DNA of 64,000 bases from Rhynchospora pubera (lineage: Eukaryota > Streptophyta > Magnoliopsida > Poales > Cyperaceae): the NCBI GenBank assembly GCA_028095005.1, contig CM051459.1, positions 15,424,699 through 15,488,698 of the forward strand, read 5' to 3'. Below, in pieces: positions 47,110 through 58,414 of the stretch; within the stretch, counting starts at the first letter, position 1; each line of letters starts with the position of its first letter. Below the pieces are notes generated by a model. It did no database searches, was not told where the DNA came from, and worked only from the letters and a program-made list of their open reading frames with translations. Both the position numbers and the translations under genes were made by a program.

Positions 47110-47810
47110 ATTGAACAAATAAAAAAAATAACATCTACTTAGAATTCCAGAAAGCTAAATGAAGAAATCAAGGTTAACACAAGGATAACTTCTAAACAAC
47201 AGAGAATAAATCAAGGTTAATAAAAGAATAATTACTTGTTGCTACATGAATTTAAGAGAATTTAATTTGAACATAATATGTTTCTTGTATACAATTACCA
47301 TGCCCCAATGTGGTGGCATATGCATGAAACTATATGGGTCAGTACATCAGAACCTAATTTTGGTCATTAATTAGAACCGTTGCTGTATGCAATTTACACT
47401 GGCTTACTCAATATATGGGAACAAAAATTTGTCCATAGACTCCAGCCATTGAAAAATGCATGGATCAGCACATGTGCAGTTAGACACTCAGCCAAAGCAC
47501 ATACTACTTGATTAAGCTCTCTAAAGCTAGGCTAAAGTGGTGGTCTTAGTCAAGTGCAAATCAGTTACATTTCGCAAATGCCATGCACTATTGAAATTTA
47601 GCAAAGTATCTGACTGGTTTCTCATGCGCCATGAAATGCAGATGGGCATAAAAAAAAAAATAGACAGCTGCAGGAACAAAATAGACGGCTAAATTCCTCT
47701 GCATTGTTATACATATTTTTTTTCCTCGAGCCGTCTATCTATTTTTCTTCCATTTTTTTCCTCGAGCCGTCTATTTTCTTCCTCAGACCGTAATTAAGTG
47801 GCTAATGCAG
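47110..47810. other. Non-coding region with AGCCGTCTAT repeats
   Basis: No coding region is seen. At about 47680-47785 the word CCTCGAGCCGTCTAT occurs twice in direct orientation and once inverted (ATAGACGGCT), which could fold into a hairpin. Confidence 0.5.
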
Positions 47811-47829
47811 TGCCCTCCTGCCTTCTTCT

Positions 47830-48260
47830 TTGTCTCTCTCACACACACACACTCCACTTTCTCCTTTCTTGGGCTCAGTCAACAACGTGAGAGAGAGGAG
47901 TTAGGGCTTCGGTTGGGGGAGAGAGAGGGAAGCAGGGACGGGAAGAGATGAGAGAAGTGAGAGGTTGTGAGTGGGGTTAACAGCGGAGAGAGAGAGGCTC
48001 TGTGACTGTGAGGTGGTCGATAGGAGAAGGAGAGGGAAGGGTGAAAGGGATTCTTGGCTGGGTGTGAGGCAGAGACACAGAGAGGAGATGAGATTGTGTC
48101 CGTGGCTCTGTGCCGAGAGAGAGAAGAAGAGGAGGAGGCAGAGAGAAAGAAGGTGTGTGTGCGGCGCCAGGGAGAAAAAAGGGAAGGGGTTTTCTAGGGT
48201 TTTGGGTTTTTCTATGAGACTGCTGGTAGGCCGTATAGTGAGATTGTTTTAGCGGCCGTT
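47830..48260 (-). other. GA/CT-rich block resembling a plant 5' leader
   Basis: On the minus strand the block reads AAAACCCTAGAAAA (telobox-like), then a long CT-rich leader and CACACACAC runs, much like the 5' end of a plant gene or of a gene fragment carried by a transposon. The only long frame (plus strand, 47971-48252) is arginine/glutamate-rich and follows from GA repeats. I find no coding sequence downstream on either strand. Confidence 0.35.
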
Positions 48261-49010
48261 GGATTTTTGATCGGGAGGCCCACTAGTGGTGCAGAAGTTT
48301 TAAGGGCTGTGTTCTTATTACATCCGGCATTACCACGCTTTTCTTATCTTTATATCAAAATACAAAGCCCATTTTGTTTGCGATGAACAATTATTTGCTA
48401 AATTTTTCCCTCTTTTTAATAGATTTCGTTGAATTATATTAATAATTTTCGACAAGTCTTAGACTCTTAATGATTGTCTCTCGTCAACAATTCTGCAGAG
48501 TATTTGGACAATATTTACAAAGTTATTAAATTTGAAATCCAATGTTTATACAAAATGATCGGATTGCATGGATAATTATTGTTTATTCAAGTTATTTAAA
48601 TGTCCATAATTGTCTTTTATTTTCAGTCATTTAATAATACTATTATTTCATGTGTTTGCTCATATAGAAATATTTTTCTTATAAGTTCTTGGTTTCAAAT
48701 CAGGAGCCAATATTATATGCTGCATGTTATTAGTTTGCAAAACGTCCTTGATTTGATTTATTTTCATTCGGTTTTTCTCACTGACTCAATGTGATAAAGG
48801 AATTTAGCATCACTATAAAGAATTCTACATATATAAGAAAATTTCCCTCAAAAAAAGAACATTTATAAGAAAATGACTATGACGGAATTTCAGAAAGAAA
48901 AAAGAAATATAACATGTGAATATTTTTCTTTAGCGCTCGGCAAACTGATCACCTTCAAAATGAGAGAGAGAGAGAGAATATTATTCTTTATGAAAAGTTA
49001 TATATATATA
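48261..49010. other. Intergenic DNA, no gene recognised
   Basis: AT-rich sequence with no domain-bearing frame. It contains one short A-tailed scar at 48843-48858. Confidence 0.5.
48843..48858 (+). mobile_element. Short CCCTC-poly(A) insertion scar
   Basis: TTCCCTCAAAAAAAGA lies between 16-bp direct repeats with one mismatch (ACATATATAAGAAAAT at 48827-48842, ACATTTATAAGAAAAT at 48859-48874). CCCTC before an A run matches the 3' end of the LINE at 39460, seen there on the minus strand. Confidence 0.55.
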
Positions 49011-51552
49011 GAGAGAGAGAGATAGACTAAAGTGTGCTTCAGCATATAGAGGGTCTATACGCCGAAGTTTTTAAACCGTCGGATCTGCAATGACTTTACC
49101 TAATCCGAATTTCCTCCGACCCAAACGCGACCTCTTACCTCCATCGTCGAACTGTCAAACTTCTTCTCACTCCACCGCTGCTGAGGGTTTCCACGAAATC
49201 CAAAGGTGCCTCTTTCTCACCCACCCAGCACCCTTTCAATCTCTTTTAGACCAGCAATTGTCGTTAGTTAAAAGTCCTAATTGGCGAGTTCGATTGCTAA
49301 GACTAATTATGAATCGTGTACTGAGATTAATTTCACGTTATTTAAAAACCCTGATTTTTCCTCAAATTTTTAGAGACTAATTGTTTGATTCAAGCTTGGT
49401 AAGCCCTAGTTGCTTTTATTTCAAAATATGGTCGCAAGTTACATTTTCAATTAGTTTAAAATATGTGTTCGGCAAAAATTGAATGATGCATTAGTCAAAT
49501 CCATAGGCACTTGGTATGGTCTGAAATTGAATTATAATTCTAGTCTAGCATTACTCAAATCCCAAATTGTGATTAGAATTGTTGCAGATTCACCTCAATT
49601 AACCATTATCTTCTAATTAGAATTGTTGCAAATCCCAAATCGTTCATTATCTTCTACAATTGATTGAAATAGTGTTGGATTGGCATCTCAGATGTGATCT
49701 TCTTTGTGAGTTCATCCAATGTTATTATAGTTCTGATTCAGTTTTCCAGTTCTAAACTTGGTACAGAATAGTACAGTGCCTTTGTGTTAATCATTTTGGG
49801 TATGCAGTGGGCATTTATTCAATTAGTAAATTGATTAACCTTCGATCTCTCTATTGGATTTGTTGAGTAAGCTGAGTAAATTAATTATAACAGTGGACAG
49901 ATAGTGGCCTTTTACTCGATTACTAAATTAAATAATCATTTTGGGCATACAGTTTGCTTACTAGTGTTTATTAATGAAATGTGAGACAATCTATGTGATA
50001 AGTTTAGGCATGTTGACCTGTAATGATAAGTACAGACTAAGTTAATCTATGTGTATTCATGGTCTCATGGATGACAACAAATGTTGCAGATGGTACTGGA
50101 TTTTGCCTATGGTGAACGAGGGGCAGATTGTATAGTGATCCAGCCTGATGCAGCTTGTTACGAGCCGAATAGAATCGAGGAACATGCATCCTATGCATTC
50201 AACAGTTATTATCAGAAGAATGGAAGGGGATTTGTGGACCTGTGATTTTGGAGGGATTGCTTTCTAGGCACCAAAGATTGATCAACAAACATAGGAATTA
50301 TTTTATCTTGATATAATAGAGAGACGTGAATTAGAAATTATTGCATGTATTTTATATAGAGAAGTAATACTTCTAACTTTAATTATTTTATTTATTTTAC
50401 TTTTTCTTAGAGAGAGCCCTTAGGCAACATATATAATGTTTGATGATGCTTGTATTATTTTTTGAGATTTTAATCATTTTATGCTTATCAATGATGATTG
50501 TATGCTAATAAATTGCTATTCATCAAGTGTTTATTGGTATTTATTAATTACTTATTGATCATTTTGTTTTGTATTTATTTTGTTTTGTATTTATTTATAT
50601 TTGTGATCATTTTTGTTTTGTTTTCTATAAAAAATACTGATTTTTACACTGACCGGTATCGAGTTGGTACCATGCTGCTTCATCCCATAGTCTCGTCTAT
50701 GTAGAGAGCAATTTGTGTATGATATATTTATGCTATATTTTGTTATGCTTTGATGGCGTTTTCTATGTCTCTGTGAGTACATGAATAAGTGCATGGTACC
50801 ACTGTAGGTACCACTGAATAATTAAGTAAGTACATGAATTTCAATTAATTAGTCTCTGGTACCACCTATGCATTGACTATGCACATTGTACCAGTGCAAA
50901 TGCTTGTGTGCTTGTGTGCATTTTGACTAGCTTGTGCTTCTCAAGGGGTCACAAATGGTTAAATTTTTATAAGCCCATGTGTGCATTTTGGCGAGGTCTA
51001 AGAATTTAGTGGTTGAATGAAATCCACCCTTTTTTGCTCAAATGATGAAATTTACTCCAAACACATCATGTATATCGTGAAGGTTATAATTAGTTTGAAA
51101 AAAAAAGTTAATTTAAAATGTTGAATAGCCAATCTGAACATGCTTCTCGTTCCAATTATTCACCTTTTTGTACCAGACCTTCGTGTCCCCACCAAACCAA
51201 AGAGAAGCAAGGAAAATCAACCAGCAAACCGACTTCTCTATCCTTCCACGAAGCCGTAGAACCTACTTGCATGCCTTGCGGTGGCCAGAAATGGCTGGTA
51301 GTCTTAACGGGTTCGCCCCCGTTACGGGGTGTTCCCAATAGCTGAAATGAATCCATTCTCCTTTGTTTAAACCCAAGGCGAAGAATTATTGTAAAAATTA
51401 AACGGAGACGGCAAACTAAAAATTTTAACCATTAACGAAGAGACGAATTCTGTTTTGCTCCTCCAGCGCATGAATCTAGGCCACTAGATTGCAGATCTGA
51501 CGGTTTAAACATTTCGGCATATAGACCGTATGCTGAAGCACACTTTAGCCTA

Positions 51553-51579
<27 letters not shown>
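49011..51579. mobile_element. Pack-MULE-like element (family B) with captured sequence
   Basis: Long inverted termini run from GACTAAAGTGTGCTTCAGCA through CGAAG...TTTAAACCGTC...GATCTGCAAT at the left (from about 49023). The complement lies at the right (about 51480-51555, ending TGCTGAAGCACACTTTAGCC), giving about 65 bp of near-complementary terminal repeat. The body is about 2.5 kb with no transposase frame. It carries an X8-domain exon fragment (50090-50280) and other GC-richer frames (49090-49380, 51118-51356). Because the outer ends merge into GA/TA microsatellites, no 9-bp duplication can be read. The Mutator-like assignment comes from terminal repeat length and similarity to families A and C. 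Confidence 0.75.
50090..50280 (+). pseudogene. Captured X8 (CBM43) domain exon fragment
   Basis: From just after a splice-acceptor-like TTGCAG, the frame reads LDFAYGERGADCIVIQPDAA, then CYEPNRIEEHASYAFNSYYQ and KNGRG, stopping at TGA 50243-50245. This is the plant X8 module of callose-binding proteins and glucan endo-1,3-beta-glucosidases (consensus GADC..IQPG..CYEPNT...HASYAFNSYYQKNG). Just before that stop the frame is lost: in another frame, TGTGATTTTGGAGGG from 50241 continues the expected CDFGG. The first conserved cysteine exon is absent. It is a broken gene fragment carried by the surrounding element. Confidence 0.85.
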
Positions 51580-51600
<21 letters not shown>

Positions 51601-51616
<16 letters not shown>

Positions 51617-52012
51617 TTGGCTAAAGTATACTCCAGCATATAGATAGCCCGTATGCTGGAGTCGTTTCTCACAATCTAAAATGCATACAGTCGATCCGAA
51701 GCTTTCAATTTGTTCTCCATATTGAAATCTCCTAGGAAACTAAAATTTATATTTTTTCGAATTTTTTTACTATATATTATGCTATTTTAAAAAACATTGT
51801 AAAGGAGTTGTAAAGGAGTATTTCTGGCCCTTCAATTTGAAAATAGCATAATATATAGCAAAAAAATTCGAAAAATGTAAAATTTGGTTTTCAAGGATAT
51901 TTTTACATTGAGAACAACTTGAACGGTTTGGATCGACAGTTTGAATTTTAAATTTTCAGAAACGACTCTAGCATACGGGTTTGATCCGTATGCTGGAGTA
52001 TATTTTAGCCAA

Positions 52013-52018
<6 letters not shown>
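51601..52018. mobile_element. Family A miniature element, copy 4
   Basis: TTGGCTAAAGTATACTCCAGC at the left mirrors GGAGTATATTTTAGCCAATC at the right. The body matches copies 1-3 inside the CACTA element at 6139-7394. It abuts the family B element through a CT/TA/GA microsatellite. Confidence 0.8.

Positions 52019-52055
<37 letters not shown>
52017..52055. repeat. (TA)n microsatellite
   Basis: About 19 TA units separate the family A and family C elements. Similar TA runs join the other members of this array. Confidence 0.95.
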
Positions 52056-52058
<3 letters not shown>

Positions 52059-52405
52059 ATGGCTAACGTGCCATAGAGTCATTTTTCGAGATCCAAAATT
52101 CAAATACTCAATCCAAACCGTTCAAGTTATTAAAATACCCTTGTGGACCAAATTTTACATTTTTTAAAATTTTTCTGCTATTTATTATGATATTTTAAAA
52201 AAAACGTTATAATTGGAGTATTTCAGACCCTCCAATTTGAACATATCAAAATAAATAGCAAAAAAATTCAAAAAAATATAAAATTTGGTCTCCAATAGTA
52301 TTTCAATATGGTGATCAATTTGAACGATTTTAATTAACCAATTGAATTTTGGGATCTTCAAAAAATGACTCGAAAAAGACATTTATGACACTTTAGCCCA
52401 CCTAT
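52056..52405. mobile_element. Family C Mutator-like miniature element, second copy
   Basis: ATAGGATGGCTAACGTGCCAT at the left pairs loosely with ATGACACTTTAGCCCACCTAT at the right. The body (ATTTTTCGAGATCCAAAATTC, TTTTTCTGCTATTTATTATG) matches the copy in LDL3 intron 5. The inner ATCGATGGCAC repeats of that copy are missing here. Confidence 0.7.
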
Positions 52406-52418
52406 CTATATATATATA

Positions 52419-52829
52419 GAGAAAACATATGGTGCATACTAATGTACGGAAGTTTCGGTGCATACTGATCTGAACTCTTGGATCTACTTCAAAATAACTA
52501 ATCCAAACCGTCCAATATGATCTCCCTGTTATAATCTCCTTACCGACCAAATTTTATATTTTTTCGAAATTTTTAAGTATTTTTTTCAAATTTTAGAAAA
52601 TCGTTAATCTAATATTTTTTGAACCGTTCAAAAATAGCAGTTTTTTTAAATCCGAAAAAAATACTTAAAAATATCGAAAAAATGTAAAATTTGGTTGACA
52701 AAGAGATTTCAATAGGGAGATCATATCGGACGGTTTGGATCGGTCATTTTAAAGCAGATCCAAGAGTTCGGATCAGTATACACCGAAGCTTCCGTACATT
52801 AGTATGCACCATAGGTTTTCTCTCTCTCT
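52419..52829. mobile_element. Family D foldback element, uninterrupted copy
   Basis: GAAAACATATGGTGCATACTA at the left mirrors AGTATGCACCATAGGTTTTC at the right. It shows the pre-insertion state of the element split by the CACTA transposon at 5867-8746. Confidence 0.8.
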
Positions 52830-53420
52830 ATATATATATATAAAAGAAAAAATAATAAGAACAGAAAAGCGATGATTAATTAGGGCCAAATTAAAGTCAG
52901 TGAATTTATCCTCTTTTCAGCAACGCACCTTATTCAAAATCATCAATTAGCAGCAATCAGCTCGGGTTAAGCTCTTCCTTTTTCCTTCTGCTATTTTTTA
53001 TTTTTTTTTGACGTTGACTGGGTGAAGTTTACTTTCTCGACTGTTTAAAAACGCGCTTCTTTTAAGAAAAAAATGATAAAGGGGTCTTCGGTTGTCTAGT
53101 TTTGGTTGGTTCAGAAGGGATGAAACCTAAAAGTTACATTAAAGAGGCATGTTTTGTTAGCATGTAACTTAGCAGCCGGACTGAACACTTAAACACGCAC
53201 TGAACTCGGATCATTAAAAAGCATCTATAGAAAGCCAGAAGGTCTCTTTCACTCTCCATACCAATTCTCCGTTTCCTAAACAATAAAAGATTTAACTTCT
53301 TTTGCACACCATTCTCCTTTTATCATCTGAGAGCTCAGTCAGAAGATTTAAGGCTATGTTTGCATTTTTCTTGTACATAATGATCGAGAGGAAATACCTA
53401 AATCAAAACAAATCCTTAGA
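52830..53420. other. Intergenic DNA, no gene recognised
   Basis: AT-rich sequence with no supportable gene or repeat. Confidence 0.5.
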
Positions 53421-53429
53421 AATCACCGA

Positions 53430-56400
53430 TCTAATCATTTGCAGTGATAGATTAAGGGTCGAATCCACAGGAACGGTGTTGGAATATCGATCTTTTACCT
53501 TATTTAATTAGCTAGACGAAGGTTCAAATTAATTGAGGGTTTAATTGATGAATTGAAGAAGTATCAAATCCTAAGGTTGATCTAAGTTTGATTGAGAATG
53601 CGAGTTCTAACACAATAACACGAATTAGGGTCAATTGTTCGGGTTGCTTTACCTGGCCTATTCAGGCGGATCCGCCAGCTTCCTGGCGGGTCGCCAGAAC
53701 AGTACGATAATTCAGTTTAATTAGTTTCTAAGTTCTCTAAGTTCAGATTTTTGGCTTAAACTCTGGTCCAAATACTAACTCTCGTTCTTGATTTGGTATT
53801 ACTAAGTTTTAACCTCTAAACCTGTTAGAGATATGTCCTAGAAGCCAATTCATTAGGCTACTTCTATAGTTTATGTTATTGGTGATTTCAGATCATTTGT
53901 TCTTTGATTTAATCGTTGACAGTTCATTCAGGTTGAGGATCTGAATTATAGATCACTGTTATTCATTTAGTAGTAAATGACAACGATAAATCTAAAAGTC
54001 CATAATCTTGATAATTAACAAAGGACATTGATTATCAATAAGATTAGTATGCAAGTTAAGTGATGATTAAGCTCTATAAATCATAGGTTAAGAGTAACCA
54101 ACTTAATTGAATATGTATATGTTATAGAACATAGTACAGGACTGGATCCCACGAAATAAATATATGGATTGTGTTACGTGTCATTATTTATTTCGTTATG
54201 ATTTTGGTTCTAAGTTTGAGATGATTATCTTTTCCACATGAGGATAGATGCTATAAATCATGTCTACCGCTGATTCCTGATAAAGGCTGCTATACGGACT
54301 TGATTTAAGTATTCTTGAATTGTGCGGGGAAAAGATAATTATCAAGAAAACCGTATGTCCCTCATTAATTCACTTAGTGAGTGACGATATCTGTTTGGGC
54401 CCCTTGATGGAGATAGATTGTTTGCTAGCAACTGATACAATTATCTCTAGATCAAGAAACGTATAATCTGCAAGAATGACACGTTCCTATCTTGGATTAT
54501 ACGATGATATCGTGTGACATAAGAATCAAAATAGAGGAACATAATTGTTCTCTTATGCAGGATGGAAATTTTGTAGCTGTACACTATTTATGCGAATTGG
54601 GAATCATAACGTGTTGCTAGATACGGCTTATGATTATTGGATTTAAATAGCGATTTAATTCCATGTCCAACATAGCATAAATCCTCAAAGGGTCACACAT
54701 AATAAGGTGTTTAACCACATGTGCATTAATTGTTTATTTGCAACAATTGATTTTGCAAAATATGATAAGTTGATTAATTAATCGTATACCGTTATGAACC
54801 GTTATGATTAATTAAGTCAAATAGATCATATCGAAATAATTAAATGCATTGACTAATTCCATATTAATTATTAAATAGTTAATAATTAATAATAATCAAC
54901 ACATTTAATAAAATGAGCAAATTGGGCCTTAAATTAATTAGTTAATTAATGCCAAATGGAAGGTGTAATAAAATGGAACACTATTGGGCTCAACTTGACT
55001 TGAGGCCCAACCCACAAAGGGAGGTAGGTAGGTGCGGCTATAGAGGGGTATTTTGGTCCATCAAAATGTGGATGAGAGCTAGGGTATGAGGTCTATATAA
55101 AGGGGTGTTCTTTGGGAGCAAACCCTAGCCTCCACACACCTCTCTCTCTCCTTCTCTCTTTGGCCGCACCTCACAACAAGGGAAGAAAATTTCAGAATTT
55201 TCATTCCCCTTTCTCTCTTCCACACACCACCTAGCTCATGTGTTGAGCAAGCTTTTCCACTAAATTAATTGGAGAATTAACTTGAAGAGGGAAAGCTTTG
55301 GTATTAGACACACTTCTCTCAATTACTAGCATAATTGATTTGAGAAGGTGGTTAATCCCTTAGTGGACTCGAGGCGCACGGCGTGGAGGTTCTTGGAGAG
55401 CACGCCACCGACACCAATCCGTTGGAACGAGCCTCTTGGTTGCGATACCAAGAGAGGTATACTTCCAACCCTTTTTCTCGTGTGTTTGAATAGCTTGTGT
55501 ACTAGATCTTTTGTGTGTGATGTTCTTGGCTTAATTAACTTGTAATTAGCAAAATAAATGAAAATTACACACTTTCTAACAAAACCTCCCTAAAAACCTA
55601 AGTTTCAACTCTCGTTCCTTGGCTTAAGTTTTAGAGTTTGCTTTAACTATTCGGTAGGATATCCTAAATCTCTCGATCTTATGAGGGAATAAACCTCTCG
55701 GCTAAGTTTCGGTTTCATCTTTTGGGTATACTAACTATCCTATGGTATGTAAGTACGAATTGACTTGAAATTTGGGGTTCTTTGTGCTTATCTACGAGGT
55801 CTGGCCTAAACCAAGTGAGCAAACCTTCAAAACAATTCAATTCAATCACAATTCAAGCAATCAAGATCAAGTAAAGCAAAGCAACTCAGAAAAATTAGAA
55901 AACTAAATTAAACTTTCATTAATCTACCAAGAAAAGGTTCCCTACAATTGCCCCTAACAACAATTCTAAGCTAGACAAGACATAGAATCATACAAACCAA
56001 GGTTTTCTCGAATAAACAAACAAAAGATAAAAAGAAGAGATAGAATACAACAAATGAACTTCGATTCTTGTCATCTTCCTCCTTCGCTTGCCTTCGAACG
56101 GCTCCGTATCCTTTCGGGCGGATCCGCCTGGACCTTGGGTTGCCGCGTCGTGTAGAGACTCTCAAATCTCTCTCTAAACTTTGATTTCTCTCCAAATTCG
56201 ATCTCTACTTCTTCTCCTCTTGAAATCTCCTCAAACCATGTTTATATAGGCTTTAGAATTGATGGGAGGCGCTCATAATAGCAGGAAAATGCTTCTGGAC
56301 GTGATGGAAATAAAGAATAACCGTCTTCCCAAGTTAGAACTCTAAAACGGGCACTTTCTGCTAATTCAGGCAGGTTTCGGGCGGACCCGCCAGGATTCTG

Positions 56401-56600
56401 GCGGGTCGCCAGAAATCGTCCTGAGAGCAGGTCTGGAAATTTCAACATTGCGCCTTGTTCGTATTTTGCCCATAATTTCTTCATCCGGACTCCGTTTGAG
56501 GTGATTCAAGTACCGTTGGAAAGCTTATGAGAAGCTCCACAACTTTATTTAATCATTTATGTCATGTTCTTGTCCAAAATCTGCATAAAAATAAGGATTA
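53430..56600 (-). mobile_element. Older LTR retrotransposon LTR (Gypsy-type, inferred), interrupted
   Basis: On the minus strand this reads as a non-coding LTR: TTTATATAGGC-type promoter sequence near 56240, a GAGACTCTC...CTCTC leader, no long frame, and an end reading CCTGTGGATTCGACCCTTAA near 53455. The last is the kind of sequence that closes many plant Gypsy LTRs next to the primer site. The inverted words GGCGGATCCGCC and GGCGGGTCGCC recur at about 53665-53690, 56115-56130 and 56375-56410. A solo LTR (53823-55582) splits it. Ends are approximate. Confidence 0.5.
53823..55582 (+). mobile_element. Solo LTR of the Copia-like family, copy 2
   Basis: It starts TGTTAGAGATATG and ends TTTCTAACA, 1760 bp, with a perfect 5-bp target-site duplication AAACC (53818-53822 and 55583-55587). 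It is homologous end to end with 13384-15145. Differences cluster near 55140-55230, in the CT-rich leader region after TCTATATAAAGG. Because each copy has its own duplication and genes lie between them, they are independent insertions, not one element's two LTRs. Confidence 0.92.
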
Positions 56601-56852
56601 TTGTAGTAACTCCTTCTTTGACACAAACTTAATTAAAACTAACCTAAATATGTTAAAATCTAACTAAAACACAGATATTTAGTTGTAATTTGGGGCCTAA
56701 AAGGATTGAAATATCTATATGAAATCCGCCGATCACATAAATTAACTACTCCGCTTAAAATTTACACAGACAAAGTTGTGATGTGACTATACCTAAGCGA
56801 TCCAAACGGCCCCATGATTATCAAATATTGTTCATACCAAAGATTCCATATT

Positions 56853-58414
56853 TAGGGCTGTCAAACGTGTACAACAAAATTAATTTACGTTTACGTTCCG
56901 TTATTACAATGTAATTAAAATTTGTACCGTTTTCGTTCCATTTGAACGGAACAAACGTTAATAACGTAAAATTTTGTTACTGTTGAAATGACATTGATTT
57001 TTCTTCACAATACAAATATTTTTACACCATCCGGTTTCATTTACACCAAATATCTAGATTACAACACAGAACAAAAATTAAAAACAACTACAAAGCTAAC
57101 CTGCCTATTGAAAACAGCCAAACAGGTACAAAGTCCAACCAGTACCAGTAAGCTACTGAAACACCACCCAAAGCACAGTTGTGAATTTCATGCTGATGTC
57201 GATTGTGTTTTCATCCATTAAACACCAAGCCAGTGAAAAAGAGAAAATGTAAACCCTTTTGCTGATAAACCCTTCATCCTTGTCAAATTTGCTAAACCAT
57301 GCTCTGTGGGCAGCATGTCCCTTTACGAGCAACACAATTAAATACATTGTTGCTTGCCATTTGTTAAATTAGAGAGGAAGAAACAGTTATGATGATTGTT
57401 TTTTTTTATTTAACAAATGGTAGGAAATTAATCAAAACCTAATATGATACTTAAAAAACGATTTAGAGATCCATTATGATTCCACAAAGAATTAATTAAA
57501 GAAACGAGAGAAAGGAAAAAGAAATAACTCAAACTCCATAAAAAATGTGACAAATATTTGTAAGTAAAAACCCAATCGATTCTGAAAATCAGGGAAGGTG
57601 TGACTGAAACTACTAAACTGGAGTTTCTGAAAATCGATTCTGAAAACCCAATCGACATCAGTACAGAATTGACAAGTGACAACTGTAATTTCTGGATCAG
57701 CCATTAAAGAGTGTACGTTGGATTGTGTTTACTGGTACTGGATCAGCCATTAAAGGGTTTACTGGTACTGGTTGGACTTTGTGTGGTGGTAGCTTCCTTT
57801 TCTCTCTATTTTGGTCGCCTCCATTGACAGCCACAAAGTCAGGAAGTGTTATTGTGGAGAGGGAGTCCATCGGAGAGGAGAGGGATGTGAGCGAGCAGAG
57901 GGGTTTGGCGAGTGAGGAAAGAGTGACACGGCGAGAGTCCATCGGAGATGATTGACGGAGGTGAGCCAACAGGGGGTAGCAAAGGGGTTTGGCGAGTAAG
58001 AGAAGAGGGAGGCGGCGAGCATCCATCGGAGAGGAGAGGGAGGTGAGCGAGTAGAGGGTTTGGCGAGTGAGGGAAGAGAGAAGCGACGAGAGTGAGAGAG
58101 AAAGACAGAAAGAAAGAGGAGAACCATGCTTTTGTCACTTCTGTGCGGCTAGGGTTATCATCCCACCTCTATTTCTCCGCCTTTTTTAGTCTGCAATTCA
58201 ATGATTTCAAAACTGTGCAATTAGAACGGAATAACGTAGAACAACGGAACGGAATCAGCCCATTTCGTTTACGTTCCGTCCTTACCAACGTAAACGGTTT
58301 CGTTTCCGTTTCTGTTTCGCTGACTGAAACATAACTAAATTTCATTTTGTTTTTGTTCCGTTTCGGACGAAACGGAACGAAAACGTGCGAAACGACATGA
58401 AATTGACAGCCATA
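56853..58414. mobile_element. hAT-like non-autonomous transposon
   Basis: Termini TAGGGCTGTCAA (56853-56864) and TTGACAGCCATA (58403-58414) are near-perfect inverted repeats. The flanks carry an 8-bp duplication with one mismatch (TCCATATT at 56845-56852, CCCATATT at 58415-58422), the size typical of hAT elements. Subterminal ACGTTCCGTT/AACGGAAC words fill both ends. The 1.56-kb interior has no transposase but holds a minisatellite and short duplications (GGATCAGCCATTAAAG twice near 57690-57760). The 278-bp element at 42908 appears to be a deletion derivative. Confidence 0.82.
57862..58095. repeat. Minisatellite, units of about 73-84 bp, three copies
   Basis: The unit starting (G/A)TCCATCGGAGA recurs at about 57864, 57937 and 58021. 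Each unit has GAGAGGAGAGGGA(T/G)GTGAGC and GGTTTGGCGAGT. The repetition yields overlapping serine/leucine-rich minus-strand frames that repeat themselves; they are not convincing genes. Confidence 0.8.

Noticed and set aside
47971..48252. 93-codon arginine/glutamate-rich frame
   Set aside because: It comes from GA-rich repeats; the composition explains the open frame.
57697..58138. Overlapping minus-strand frames with repeated Pro/Leu/Ser words
   Set aside because: They are translations of the minisatellite inside the hAT-like element, open in several frames at once.
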